A DNA stretch of 64,000 nt from Azospirillum lipoferum (GCF_024170005.1 NZ_JALJXJ010000003.1:480143-544142), one strand, 5' to 3'; numbered from the stretch's first letter, positions 54,093-63,300 are shown. Numbers and translations: made by a program. The notes: a model not told the origin generated them from the letters alone.

Positions 54093-55772
54093 TCACCACA
54101 ACAATAGTACCAGAATCTGGGGCCCCAGGATACGCAGGCACATCGCCAGCGGGTAGACGGTGGCATAGGCCAGCGCCGGCGCCTCCGACGCGACCAGCGC
54201 GTTGGCATAGGCCAGCCCCGGCGGGTTGGTCTGGGCGCCGGCCAGGACGCCGCAGATGGTCAGGAAGTTCAGCTTCATCAGCCCGCGTGCGACCAGCCCG
54301 GTCAGCAGCAGCGGCACCAGCGTCACCAGCACGCCCCACATCATCCAGGGCCAGCCGGCGCCGCTGGCCAGCGTGGCGACGAAGCGGTCGCCGGACGCGA
54401 TGCCCAGCACGGCCAGGAACAGGATGATGCCAATTTCGCGCAGCGCCAGGTTGGCGGCCGGCGGCATGAACCAGACCAGCGGCCCGACATGGCCGATGCG
54501 GCCCAGGATCAGTGCGACGATCAGCGGCCCGCCGGCAAGCCCCAGCCGCAGCGGCGCCGGCATTCCCGGCAGGAAGATCGGGATGGCGCCCAGCGCCGCC
54601 CCCAGCGCGATGCCCAGGAATATCGGAATCATTTCCACCTGCTGAAGCTTGCGGGTGGAGTTGCCGAAGATCTGCCCGACGGCGGCGAGGCTGTCCGGCC
54701 GGCCGATCACCGTCAGGATGTCGCCGAACTGAAGCTTCAGCGCCGGGGTCGGCACCAGCTCCACGCCCGACCGGTTGACGCGGCTGACCACCACGTCATA
54801 AGCGTCCTGGAGGTTCAGCGCCGCGATCGACTTGCCGAGCACCGCGTTGTTGGTGACGACGATGCGCTCCCATTTCAGGTCGGTGCCCTTGGTGGTCAGC
54901 GGCCGGTCGAACTCCTGTCCCAACAATGCCCGAACCTGCTCCAGCTTCGGCCGCGGGCCGACCACATGCAGCACGTCGCCCAGCTTCAGGCAGGTCCCGT
55001 CATGCGGGACGCAGAGCTTGCCATCGCACAGCAGGCGAGAGGCGACCACTCCCTGGCCGCACAGCAGGTCGATGGAACCGAGGGGGCGGCCCTCCAGTTC
55101 CGGATTGCGCACGGCCAGATCCATGGTCTCCAGCGTCGACACCTCGGCGCGCCGGCACTCCTCGAAGCGGGCGGCCTCCGCCTCCGGATCGATGCGGAAC
55201 AGGATGCGGACGGCGGCCATCGACAGCAGGTTGCCGGCGATGCCGAAGGGGTAGGTGACGGCGAAGGCGAGGCCGGGCAGGGCCATCACCCCGGCACCCG
55301 CCCCCACCTCCGTCAGAACCTGTTGGGTGGCGGCCAATGCCGGGGCGTTGGTCACCGCACCGGCGAACACACCCAGCGAGGAGCCCAGCGACAGCGCCCC
55401 CGACGACACCAGCGCCGCGGTCAGCAGGATGCTGGACCCCACCATCAGCAGGGCCAGTCCGTTCAGCGCCAGCCCGGTGCGGCGCAACGCCGCGAAGAAG
55501 CCAGGGCCGACCTGGATGCCGATGGTGTAGACGAACAGGATCAAGCCGAAGTCGCGGATGAAGTCCATCATCTCCGGGTTGAAGGCGACGCCCGCCTGCT
55601 TGGCGATGTGGCCGCCGGCGATGCCGGAGAACAGCACGCCGCCGATGCCGAGCCCGACTCCGCGGATCCTGATATGGCCGAGCGCCACGCCCGCCGCCGA
55701 CACGAGACCGAGCATGAGAACCACCCGCGCGATCGGCGGCATGGCCTGGAGGATGTCTGCGAAGGCCGGCAT
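54093..55772 (-). CDS. AspT/YidE family putative transporter with TrkA-C (RCK) domains
   Basis: A 559-residue membrane protein. About five hydrophobic segments (VLMLGLVSAAGVALGHIRIR at the start) are followed by a cytoplasmic part with two TrkA_C domains (LLCGQGVVASRLLCDGKLCV and KLQFGDILTVIGRPDSLAAV) and then further membrane segments (LGIALGAALGAIPIFLPGMP, GVLAGAQTNPPGLAYANAL). This symmetrical layout is that of aspartate:alanine exchanger-like proteins. ATG 55772 starts the conserved part. The transported compound is unknown. Confidence 0.88.
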   Translation of the reverse strand: MPAFADILQAMPPIARVVLMLGLVSAAGVALGHIRIRGVGLGIGGVLFSGIAGGHIAKQAGVAFNPEMMDFIRDFGLILFVYTIGIQVGPGFFAALRRTGLALNGLALLMVGSSILLTAALVSSGALSLGSSLGVFAGAVTNAPALAATQQVLTEVGAGAGVMALPGLAFAVTYPFGIAGNLLSMAAVRILFRIDPEAEAARFEECRRAEVSTLETMDLAVRNPELEGRPLGSIDLLCGQGVVASRLLCDGKLCVPHDGTCLKLGDVLHVVGPRPKLEQVRALLGQEFDRPLTTKGTDLKWERIVVTNNAVLGKSIAALNLQDAYDVVVSRVNRSGVELVPTPALKLQFGDILTVIGRPDSLAAVGQIFGNSTRKLQQVEMIPIFLGIALGAALGAIPIFLPGMPAPLRLGLAGGPLIVALILGRIGHVGPLVWFMPPAANLALREIGIILFLAVLGIASGDRFVATLASGAGWPWMMWGVLVTLVPLLLTGLVARGLMKLNFLTICGVLAGAQTNPPGLAYANALVASEAPALAYATVYPLAMCLRILGPQILVLLLW

Positions 55773-56347
55773 GGGACAACTCGCTTCCTGAACACAATTG
55801 GGGCAGATGCCGCCGCGATCTGGAGGAACCCCGGATGGATGCGGCGCCCCCCGTTCGATCGGGGGCTGAGACGGAGCCACGATGCGTCAGGACAGCGCTC
55901 AAGGCGTTGATTCAGAACAAGCGTCCGGCCTTTAGCCGTGACAATCCCGGCACCCGGTGCTGCGGCGTGCGCATGGGGGTTCAGCGCTGCGAGGTTCTTG
56001 GACCGTCATGGCACGGCGTCCAATTCCTCGAACTCCATCCAAATTTTGCCACTTTCTTCCCTTAGACGATAACCCAAGCAACCGGCCCCTCAGGTCGCGC
56101 GCACCGGCGTTCCCCCTAGCGCCATCGCAGCGACGAACGAAGCCGTTCCACAAGGTATCGACCGGCCGGACCCGGCCGGACGCAAGGCCATCGCGAGAAC
56201 CCCCTCGCGGTGGCCTTTTCTTTTGGCCCGCTTCCTTTGAACTGCTGCGTCGGTTGAACCGCTGTGGCGGCAGCATTCTCGCTCCGGCTTTTCCGCCGCC
56301 CTGTGCTATAGCAGCGCCTCCCTCAACCGGAAGCGCGACCCGTCACC
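55773..56347. other. 575-bp stretch without a recognised gene, containing an orphan terminator
   Basis: Only short unconvincing ORFs are present. Features are a direct repeat CCGGCCGGAC twice in a row (56162-56181) and a strong symmetrical hairpin at 56184-56219 followed by T residues, 130 bp before ccmA. On the plus strand no gene precedes that hairpin, so it may end a small RNA or a long 5' region. Confidence 0.5.
56184..56219. terminator. Orphan terminator-like hairpin upstream of ccmA
   Basis: AAGGCCA-T-CGCGAG (56184-56197) pairs with CTCGCG-G-TGGCCTT (56204-56217), a 13-bp interrupted stem followed by TTTTCTTTT on the plus strand; the A at its other side makes it weakly bidirectional. 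Confidence 0.7.
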
Positions 56348-57040
56348 ATGCCCGTCTTTGCCGGATCAGAACTGACCTGCCTGCGTGGCGACCGGCTGGT
56401 CTTCACCGGGCTGGAGTTCCGCATCGCCCCCGGCGGTGCGCTGGTGCTGCTCGGCCCCAATGGCAGCGGCAAGTCCAGCCTGCTGCGGGTGATGGCCGGG
56501 CTGCTGAAGCCGCTGCGCGGGACGCTGGGCTGGGACGGGGTGCCGGTTTCCGACGACCCCGACGCCCACCGGGCGCGGGTGCAGTATGTCGGCCATCTCG
56601 ACGCGGTGAAACCGGTGCTGACGGCGGTGGAGAACCTCGCCTTCTGGGCGGCGCTGGCCGGTGCCGCCGACCCGGCCGCCAATGCGCGGGCGGCACTCGA
56701 CCGGCTGGGGGTGCCGCACATCGCCGGGGTACCGGGCCGCTACCTGTCGGCCGGGCAGAAGCGCCGGTTGAACCTGGCGCGGCTTCTCGCCGCACCGGCG
56801 GCGCTGTGGCTGCTGGACGAGCCGACCGTGGCGCTCGACCGTGCCGCCATCGCCCTGTTCGAAGGTCTGATCGCCGAACACCGCGCCCAGGGCGGCATGG
56901 TGGTGCTGTCCACCCACACCGACATCGCCACCCCCGGCGGCGAGGAACTGCATCTGGACGACTTCACCCCCTACGCCGACGAGGACGACGCCGAAGAAGC
57001 GGGCGAGGGAGAGTATGAGGAAGAGGGGACCGAGCCATGA
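56348..57040 (+). CDS. ccmA: Cytochrome c biogenesis heme-exporter ATPase CcmA
   Basis: An ABC ATPase of the CcmAB complex for cytochrome c maturation. It has Walker A LLGPNGSGKSSLLRVMAG, signature YLSAGQKRRLNLARLL, Walker B LWLLDEPTVALD and switch His in VVLSTHTDI. The 230-residue length includes an unusual acidic C-terminal tail (YADEDDAEEAGEGEYEEEG) of about 25 residues. The stop overlaps the ccmB start (ATGA). Confidence 0.96.
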   Translation: MPVFAGSELTCLRGDRLVFTGLEFRIAPGGALVLLGPNGSGKSSLLRVMAGLLKPLRGTLGWDGVPVSDDPDAHRARVQYVGHLDAVKPVLTAVENLAFWAALAGAADPAANARAALDRLGVPHIAGVPGRYLSAGQKRRLNLARLLAAPAALWLLDEPTVALDRAAIALFEGLIAEHRAQGGMVVLSTHTDIATPGGEELHLDDFTPYADEDDAEEAGEGEYEEEGTEP

Positions 57041-57702
57041 GCCGTTTCCTGCGCCTTGTCGCGCGCGACCTGCGGCTGGCGCTGCGCCAGGGGTCGGATG
57101 CCACCATCGCCGTCATGTTCTTCGTCTTGTGCGTGGTTCTGTTCCCCTTCGGCGTCGGTCCTGAGCCGAACATCCTCGCCCGCATCGCCGCCGGCGTGAT
57201 CTGGGTGGCGGCGCTCCTCGCCTCGCTGCTGTCGCTGGAGCGTCTGTTCCAGACCGATTACGAGGACGGTTCGCTGGAACTGCTGTCGCTGTCCTCCCTG
57301 CCGCTGGAGGCCGCGGTGCTGGCGAAGACGCTGGCGCACTGGCTGGTCACCGGCGTGCCGCTGATCGTCGCCGCGCCGCTGCTGGCCGTGCTGCTGAACA
57401 TGGATGCGGAGGGGTTCGGCATCCTGGTGCTGACGCTGACGCTGGGCACACCGATCCTCAGCCTGATCGGCGCCATCGGCGCCGCGCTGACCCTGGGGGC
57501 GCGGCGCGGCGGCGTTCTGCTGTCGCTGCTGATCCTGCCGCTCTACATCCCCGTGCTGATCTTCGGCGCCGGCGCCATCGACGCGGCGATCAACGGACTG
57601 ACGCCGCGCCCGCACCTGCTGCTGCTTGCCGGCATCCTCGCCGCCGCCCTGCCGCTCGCCCCCTGGGCCAGTGCCGCGGCCCTGAGGCAGGCGGTTGAGT
57701 AA
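57037..57702 (+). CDS. ccmB: Cytochrome c biogenesis heme-exporter permease CcmB
   Basis: The 221-residue permease has six hydrophobic segments and the CcmB hallmarks LLSLERLFQTDYEDGSLELL and a glycine-rich TLGTPILSLIGAIGAALTLG. It is coupled to ccmA. ccmC does not follow here: the next gene is a convergent glutathione peroxidase, so the other maturation genes are elsewhere. The last 22 bp, including the stop, are tandemly duplicated downstream. Confidence 0.95.
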   Translation: MSRFLRLVARDLRLALRQGSDATIAVMFFVLCVVLFPFGVGPEPNILARIAAGVIWVAALLASLLSLERLFQTDYEDGSLELLSLSSLPLEAAVLAKTLAHWLVTGVPLIVAAPLLAVLLNMDAEGFGILVLTLTLGTPILSLIGAIGAALTLGARRGGVLLSLLILPLYIPVLIFGAGAIDAAINGLTPRPHLLLLAGILAAALPLAPWASAAALRQAVE

Positions 57703-57724
57703 CCTGAGGCAGGCGGTGGAGTAA
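57681..57724 (+). repeat. Tandem duplication of the ccmB 3' end
   Basis: The 22-bp unit starting CCTGAGGCAGGCGGTTGAGT occurs at 57681-57702 and again at 57703-57724 with a single T to G change. Each copy ends with a TAA stop; the first is the real ccmB stop. Confidence 0.9.
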
Positions 57725-57730
57725 GGAGGG

Positions 57731-57764
57731 AAGGCGCCGACGCCCCTTACGATTTCGGCGCCTT
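57731..57764. terminator. Hairpin between convergent ccmB and glutathione peroxidase genes
   Basis: AAGGCGCCGA (57731-57740) and TCGGCGCCTT (57755-57764) are exact inverted arms spaced 14 bp. The second arm is inside the end of the peroxidase gene. T-runs are short. Confidence 0.45.
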
Positions 57765-58322
57765 CTCCGGCAGCAGCGTCTCGATCGCCTCGCGCACCTT
57801 GTCCGACTCGGGGTCGGTCATGGTGGAGAACCAGGACACCAGCTTGCCGTCCGGCCCCACCAGATATTTGTGGAAGTTCCAGCGCGGCTTGGCGAGGAAG
57901 CCCAGCTCGTCGGCCGCCCAGCGGTAGAAGGGGTGTGCGCTGTCGCCCGACACCACCGTCTTGTCCGTCATCGGGAAGTCGATGCTGTAGTTGACCTCGC
58001 AGAAATCCTTGATCTGGTTGGCGTTCCCCGGCTCTTGCCCGCCGAAGTCGTCGGACGGCACGCCGACCACCACCAGCCCGCGGTCGCGGTAGCGCTGCCA
58101 CAGCGCCTCCAGCCCCTTGTATTGCGGGGTGAAGCCGCATTGCGAGGCGGTGTTGACCACCAGGATCGCCTTGCCCTTGAACTGCGACAGCGGCAGCGGC
58201 TTGCCGTCGATGCCCTGGAAGGTGAAGTCGTAAGCACTGCTTGCGGCCATGGCGCTGGCGGCTCCCATCACGGAGAAGACCGCCGCCATGGCGACGGTGC
58301 GAAGGCTGGCTCGGACGGTCAT
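57747..58322 (-). CDS. Periplasmic glutathione peroxidase (thiol peroxidase)
   Basis: A 191-residue Gpx-type peroxidase with an N-terminal signal peptide (VAMAAVFSVMGAASAMAASS). The active-site loop is VVNTASQCGFTPQYKGLEAL with peroxidatic Cys; PSDDFGGQEPG with the Gln, and the Trp in PRWNFHKYLVGPDGKLVSWF complete the catalytic set. Cytoplasmic selenium-free versions usually use thioredoxin, but this copy seems exported. ATG 58322 was chosen over ATG 58376. Confidence 0.93.
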   Translation of the reverse strand: MTVRASLRTVAMAAVFSVMGAASAMAASSAYDFTFQGIDGKPLPLSQFKGKAILVVNTASQCGFTPQYKGLEALWQRYRDRGLVVVGVPSDDFGGQEPGNANQIKDFCEVNYSIDFPMTDKTVVSGDSAHPFYRWAADELGFLAKPRWNFHKYLVGPDGKLVSWFSTMTDPESDKVREAIETLLPEKAPKS

Positions 58323-58694
58323 CGGTGCGGCTCGGTGAATGGGGTGGGTGGTTGGAGCGGGTGCATCCTTACTCATACGATGCCTGATACGAGGTCCGGC
58401 GCCCACCGGATCATGGCGGCGCCATCCATCCGCCCGCCACATCCGGCCTACCCCCATCGGACGGGTAGCGCCGGCCGCTGTCGATCAACAGCTTCATAGG
58501 CAAGGTACACGGCAGTCTCCCGCTGCCGGCCTTTCATTCGAACCGGTCCACCGCGCAGCGCCCGAAAAATGTCCCACCCGGCCGAGCCTCAGCCTGAGCA
58601 TAAGAGTCTATCCCATCGAAATGGGTATGCGGCCGCTCGCCCGGCGTCTGCGCTTCCCGTCGCCGATGCAAGCCCATCCCAGGAGAACAGGTCG
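58323..58694. other. Gap between the peroxidase and the proline-rich exported protein gene
   Basis: About 370 bp between divergent starts without a convincing ORF. A CCCAT-CGAA-ATGGG hairpin lies near 58615-58628, upstream of the plus-strand gene. No clear promoter was recognised. Confidence 0.4.
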
Positions 58695-59081
58695 ATGAAC
58701 GCCGGAGCCATCATGCAGAACTCCCAGATGCCGCAGCCATGCTCGTCGGGGCCGGCGATGTGCCGGGTGGTCCATGCCGCGGCGAGGGCCGCCGGTGTTG
58801 TCGGAGCGGTTCTGCTGCTCGGCGCCGGGCTGTCGACACCGTCGCTCGCCGACCCCGGCGAGCATGGCCGTGGCCATGCCTGGGGCCACCATAAGAGGCA
58901 TCACCATGACGACGGTCCGGTCGTCATCTATGGCGCGCCACCGCCGGTGGTCGTGGTTCCGGCCCCGCCGCCCCCGCCGCGCGTCGTCTATGCCCCGTCC
59001 TATGCGCCGCCCCCTGTCATCTACGCCCCGCCGCCTCCGCAGCCGGGCGTCAGCGTCCAGATGAACATTCCGCTTCGTTAA
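58695..59081 (+). CDS. Exported histidine- and proline-rich hypothetical protein
   Basis: A 128-residue protein from ATG 58695 with AGGAG upstream. A hydrophobic signal segment (AAGVVGAVLLLGAGLSTPSL) is followed by a His-rich patch (HGRGHAWGHHKRHHHDD) and a low-complexity PPP/VVV region (VVVVPAPPPPPRVVYAPSY) ending with a short VQMNIPLR. The His patch suggests metal binding. No family is assigned; such proteins are common in the alphaproteobacterial envelope. A terminator follows. Confidence 0.75.
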   Translation: MNAGAIMQNSQMPQPCSSGPAMCRVVHAAARAAGVVGAVLLLGAGLSTPSLADPGEHGRGHAWGHHKRHHHDDGPVVIYGAPPPVVVVPAPPPPPRVVYAPSYAPPPVIYAPPPPQPGVSVQMNIPLR

Positions 59082-59457
59082 CGTTCGTTGCTCTTCAAGC
59101 GCCCCGGCGGTCCGGTCATACCCGGCGCCGGGGCGTTTCGCATTTCGGCACCGCCCGCCGGGCTCCCACCCGGGCTGTGACCATCCTGTGCTCTTCTGAC
59201 GCGCTCCACCTGTACTTTGCCACGACACCCAGGCCGTTTGGACGCTCTGCCTGCCCTGCACCCACCCTGCACCCGCTGAAAACCCTGACTCCTCAGTCCT
59301 TTCGTGACAGGGCCCGCCCGCACCGGTAGGATCGCGCGGCCTGTCGCGAAGGCGGTAGGCCGTTCGGATGATTCACGGAAACTCAACGGATATCCGGCCA
59401 TCTGTCGGCCGGGAGCATCTTGCGGCCCGTGGTCGGTATGGGGAGGGGAGAGACCGA
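59082..59457 (+). other. Gap upstream of motA
   Basis: About 375 bp. It holds the terminator at 59100-59138 and otherwise nothing recognisable. No sigma54 (TGGCAC-N5-TTGC) or sigma28 flagellar promoter is seen upstream of motA. Confidence 0.45.
59100..59138 (+). terminator. Terminator after the proline-rich exported protein gene
   Basis: CGCCCCGGC (59100-59108) and GCCGGGGCG (59127-59135) form a 9-bp stem followed by TTTC. Confidence 0.7.
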
Positions 59458-60318
59458 ATGTTCGTGATGATCGGCTTCGGCATCGTGATCTTCAGCGTGT
59501 TCGGTGGCTACATCCTGGGTGGCGGCCACATGGGCGTGCTGTGGATGCCGTTCGAGTTCATGATCATCCTGGGCTCCGGCGCCGGCGCCTTCTTTATCGC
59601 CAACCCGAAGTCTGTGGTCACCCACACCGGCAAGGAGCTGGGCCACCTGTTCAAAGGCCCGAAATACAAGAAGGAGGACTTCCTGGAGGTCCTGACCATG
59701 ATGTATCAGGTCTTCAAGATCGCGAAGACCAAGGGCCTGTTGGCGCTGGAACAGCATATCGAGAAACCGGAAGACTCGCCGCTCTTCCAGCAATTCCCGA
59801 AATTCTACGGCGACCACCATGCCATCGCCTTTCTCTGCACCTATCTCCGTCTGATGTCGCTCGGCGCGGACAACCCGCACGAGTTGGTCGACCTGATGGA
59901 CGAGGACATCGAGACGATGCACCACGAACACCAGCGCATTGCCGACGCCATCCAGGCGGTGGCCGACGCCGTGCCGGCGCTGGGCATCGTGGCGGCGGTG
60001 CTGGGTGTGATTCACACCATGGGTTCGATCACCGAACCGCCGGAAGTGCTGGGCAAGCTGATCGGCGGCGCGCTGGTCGGCACCTTCACCGGCATTCTGG
60101 TCGCCTACGGCTTCCTCGCCCCGATCGCCAGCGGCCTGAAGAACGTCTATCACGCCGAAGGCAAGTATTTTCAGGCGATGAAGACCGGCCTGATCGCCCA
60201 TTTGTCCGGCTATGCACCTGCAATCTCGGTAGAATACGCCCGCAACGTGCTGGAACCGGAATACCGGCCGAGCTTCGCCCAGGTGGAAGAGGCGACCTCC
60301 GCCCTGCCGCCTGCCTGA
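59458..60318 (+). CDS. motA: Flagellar motor stator protein MotA
   Basis: A 286-residue inner-membrane protein with four hydrophobic segments and the MotA signature: FGIVIFSVFGGYILGGGHMG, a large charged cytoplasmic loop, AVADAVPALGIVAAVLGVIH then GALVGTFTGILVAYGFLAPI. ATG 59458 has GGAGAGA upstream. It forms the proton channel with MotB. motB does not follow and is not in the window; the next gene is a FemAB-like acyltransferase. Confidence 0.95.
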   Translation: MFVMIGFGIVIFSVFGGYILGGGHMGVLWMPFEFMIILGSGAGAFFIANPKSVVTHTGKELGHLFKGPKYKKEDFLEVLTMMYQVFKIAKTKGLLALEQHIEKPEDSPLFQQFPKFYGDHHAIAFLCTYLRLMSLGADNPHELVDLMDEDIETMHHEHQRIADAIQAVADAVPALGIVAAVLGVIHTMGSITEPPEVLGKLIGGALVGTFTGILVAYGFLAPIASGLKNVYHAEGKYFQAMKTGLIAHLSGYAPAISVEYARNVLEPEYRPSFAQVEEATSALPPA

Positions 60319-60348
60319 TCCGGCCACCTGATCCTGCGGAAGACGCCG

Positions 60349-61308
60349 ATGCCGGATATCGACATCGCCTGGAACGAGGGTACGGTCGGCGACTGGGATG
60401 CGCTGTTCGTCCGTGTTCCCCGCTCCACCCTGTTGCAGAGCTTCGCTTATGGCCGCGCCATGGGGCGCACCTATGGCCATGTCCCGCGCCTGGGCGTGAT
60501 TCGCCGCGACGGCGAGCCGATCGGCCTCGTCCAGATGCTTGACCGCCGCATGCTGAAGCTGTTCCACGACCGGCAATGCTACCGCGGCCCGCTTTGGCTG
60601 GACGGTACGATCCCCGATGCCGACACGCTGGAGGCGGTGTTCCGCCTGCTGCGCCGCGCCTGCCCAGGCAACCCGCTCAACCGCGCCAACCTGTTGCCTG
60701 AACTTCCGGCAGGGCCGGAGAACGAGGCGCTGCTCGCCCGCTGCGGCTTCCGCAAGGTCGGCCCCGGCTATCGGACCATCTGGCTGGATCTGACCCGGAG
60801 CGAGGAGGCGATGCATGCCGGCCTCGCCCGCGACTGGCGCAAGCGGCTGCGCGGGGCGGAAAAAGCCGGTCTCGTCCTCGACGTCGATTGGAAGGCCGAC
60901 AATCTGCCCTGGCTGATGAAGCTCGAGCATGATCAGGCCCGCGACAAAGGCTTCCGGGCCATGACCGGGCCGCTGGCTGTCCGTCTGCGCAACGCCATGG
61001 TCAAAGGCGGCGGGCTCAACGACGGGGCGCTGATGATTACAGCGCTGGATGGCAGCACGCCGGTTGCCTGCTGGCTGTTCTTCCGCCATGGCGTCTGCGC
61101 CACCAGCCAGATCAGTTGGGCCAGCGAGGCGGGCCGCAGGAACGGCGCCACGCGGCTGGTGTTGTGGAAGGCGATGCTGGAATTGAAGCAGCGCGGCGTC
61201 TGCGCACTCGACCTCGGCGGCATCAATCCGGACACCGCCCCCGGCGTCACCGAATTCAAGCTCGGCACCGGTGGTGAAGCGGTGGAAACCGTCGGCCAAT
61301 ACCGTTGA
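60349..61308 (+). CDS. FemAB/BioF2-like acyltransferase (GNAT superfamily)
   Basis: A 319-residue protein with a duplicated GNAT-like layout typical of FemAB/PEP-CTERM-type acyltransferases (PF13480): LLQSFAYGRAMGRTYGHVPR, ARDWRKRLRGAEKAGLVLDV, then AMLELKQRGVCALDLGGINP DTAPGVTEFKLGTGG near the end. Members attach amino acids to cell-wall or sugar precursors, or act in exopolysaccharide synthesis. Substrate unknown. It lies between motA and a small gene on the same strand, 30 bp after motA. Confidence 0.8.
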   Translation: MPDIDIAWNEGTVGDWDALFVRVPRSTLLQSFAYGRAMGRTYGHVPRLGVIRRDGEPIGLVQMLDRRMLKLFHDRQCYRGPLWLDGTIPDADTLEAVFRLLRRACPGNPLNRANLLPELPAGPENEALLARCGFRKVGPGYRTIWLDLTRSEEAMHAGLARDWRKRLRGAEKAGLVLDVDWKADNLPWLMKLEHDQARDKGFRAMTGPLAVRLRNAMVKGGGLNDGALMITALDGSTPVACWLFFRHGVCATSQISWASEAGRRNGATRLVLWKAMLELKQRGVCALDLGGINPDTAPGVTEFKLGTGGEAVETVGQYR

Positions 61309-61395
61309 TATGCTTTGCCTGATGATGGCTGCCGCGGTTCCGGCTATCCTTACCTGCGTGCCGACCCGATAGCTTTTTCGCACTGGACATCCGCC

Positions 61396-61569
61396 ATGTC
61401 AGACCTCGAACCCCTGAAGCCCGGCGAAGCCGACGTCGCCATCGAACGCGCGATGCAGCAGCGGCCGAAGGCGATGATCATCCGTGACAAGCTGCAGAAG
61501 ATGCTGGAAAACGAGGACACCGCCCGCCAGTTCGTCGGTGCCATCCGCAACATGATGAACAAGGAATAG
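61396..61569 (+). CDS. Small conserved hypothetical protein (57 residues)
   Basis: A 57-codon ORF (MSDLEPLKPGEADVAIERAM) with a helical, charged sequence (KAMIIRDKLQKMLENEDTAR) and no recognised family. The ribosome-binding site is weak. It ends just before a convergent peptidase gene with a CACCGGC/GCCGGTG hairpin (61573-61596) between them. Confidence 0.6.
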   Translation: MSDLEPLKPGEADVAIERAMQQRPKAMIIRDKLQKMLENEDTARQFVGAIRNMMNKE

Positions 61570-61613
61570 GCGCACCGGCAGCCCTCGCCGCCGGTGTTCC
61601 GTCCACTTGTCGG

Positions 61614-62996
61614 TCAGCAGCTGCTCGCCTTGTTGCAGCCCTTCTCCTCGGCCGAAGCCGGCGCCGGGGTGCGGGCCAGCTGCATGCCGCTGCGGCTTTC
61701 CTCGAACATCTTCTCAATCGACCGCCGGGCCTGCTGGAAGGCCTGAAGCTCCCGTCCCTCCAGCTTCTCGCCGGTCGGCAGATCGACGGAACGCGGGTTC
61801 ACCTGATGCCCGGCCTTCAGAACCTCGTAATGCAGGTGCGGCCCGGTGGAACGGCCGGTGGTGCCGACATAGCCGATGATGTCGCCCTGATCGACCCGAG
61901 CGCCGCGCTGGATCGACTTGGCGAAGCGGCTCATATGGGCATAGGCGGTCGAAATCTCGGTGTTGTGGCGGATACGGACATAGTTGCCGTAGGAGCTGCT
62001 GCGCTCGGCGATCTCGATGGTGCCGCGGCCGGCCGCATAGATCGGCGTTCCGGTCGGAGCCCCGAAATCCACGCCCTTGTGCATCTTGCTGAAGCCCAGG
62101 ATCGGGTGGTGGCGCATGCCGAAGCCCGATGTGATGCGGGCGCCGTCGATCGGCGTGCGCAGCAGGGCACGGCGGATGCTCTCGCCGTCGCCATTGTAAT
62201 AGTCGACCCGCCCGTCGCGGGTCTTGAAACGGTAGATCGGCATGTCGTCGCCGCTCAACGTCAGCGAGGCATAGAGCAGTTCGCCCTCGCCCGCCTGGGT
62301 GCCATCGGCGGTGACCAGCTTCTCATACAGGATCTCGAACCGGTCGCCCGGTTGCAGGTCGCGCTGAAAATCGACGTCATAGGAGAAATTCTGGATGAAG
62401 GCCATCATGACCGAGATCGGCACCCCGGCCTGGGCCCCCGCCTCGAACAGGCTGGAGCGGATGACGCCCTGTGCCGCCACCGGCTTGCGCGTCACCGGCT
62501 TCTCGGTCTGGCTGGAGGTGAAGCCGGTATCGCCCTTGCGTGCGATCGACACCGACCGCAACGGATCGGGGGCGAACTCGAACCCGACGAACTTGCGGGC
62601 ACCGCTCCGGCGCGGCTCGAACAGGACCGTCACACGCTGGCCGACCTGGAGACGGCGCGGGTTATAGACCTCGCGCAGGGCGGCGACGGCGTCGTGGGCG
62701 TCGTTGGCCGGAACGTTGGCGGTGGCCAGCAGATCCATCAGCGTGTCGCCGCGGCCGATCGACAGGATGCGGCGATCGACCGGTCCGGTGGCCGGGCCGT
62801 CATCCTCGTTGTCGTCCTTGGCCTCCGCGGCGCCCTCCGCACCGGTGTTCGGTTTCACCGCCGGCTTATAGGTATGGGGGGCCCGGCCATTCGGCGCATC
62901 GGCGTTGCGCGCGACACCTGTCGCAGGCATCAGCGCACCGGCCGTGATGATGGCAAGCAAGGCGAGCGTGGGAAGGCGGGAAAGCCTCGAACGCAC
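61614..62996 (-). CDS. M23 family zinc metallopeptidase (LytM-type)
   Basis: A 460-residue exported peptidoglycan endopeptidase. The start is GTG 62996, with AGGAGGAGG six bases upstream. A signal anchor (LALLAIITAGALMPATGVA) is followed by an OapA/LysM-like region (about 75-145; RILSIGRGDTLMDLLATANV) and the M23 domain with zinc ligands in FSKMHKGVDFGAPTGTPIYA and GPHLHYEVLKAG. Active-site His/Asp/HxH are intact, so it is likely catalytic. The C-terminus is rich in Ala/Pro. Confidence 0.95.
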   Translation of the reverse strand: MRSRLSRLPTLALLAIITAGALMPATGVARNADAPNGRAPHTYKPAVKPNTGAEGAAEAKDDNEDDGPATGPVDRRILSIGRGDTLMDLLATANVPANDAHDAVAALREVYNPRRLQVGQRVTVLFEPRRSGARKFVGFEFAPDPLRSVSIARKGDTGFTSSQTEKPVTRKPVAAQGVIRSSLFEAGAQAGVPISVMMAFIQNFSYDVDFQRDLQPGDRFEILYEKLVTADGTQAGEGELLYASLTLSGDDMPIYRFKTRDGRVDYYNGDGESIRRALLRTPIDGARITSGFGMRHHPILGFSKMHKGVDFGAPTGTPIYAAGRGTIEIAERSSSYGNYVRIRHNTEISTAYAHMSRFAKSIQRGARVDQGDIIGYVGTTGRSTGPHLHYEVLKAGHQVNPRSVDLPTGEKLEGRELQAFQQARRSIEKMFEESRSGMQLARTPAPASAEEKGCNKASSC

Positions 62997-63300
62997 CGTC
63001 GTCCTCCTCCTGTAACCCCTGTGGCCGTCCAGCAGGTTGTCGGCGATGGCCGTCACCGAAGGTGTTAAGCCTATCGATCGGACGATGCTGGACCGCTCCG
63101 ACCCTGTCAACCGACACAAGACCGCAGGGATGAGCCCGCTGGAAACACCAGGGCTTCCAATGGGTACACTATCGATTGGCGTGCACGGACTGTCGCCGGT
63201 CACGCCGCGGCTGGTGGGTCGTTCCCTTACACTGAATCCGGTGCAGGCTCTGGTGAAAAACGAACCGTCAGGAAATTTTCATCGAAAAGCAAAAAAGCTC

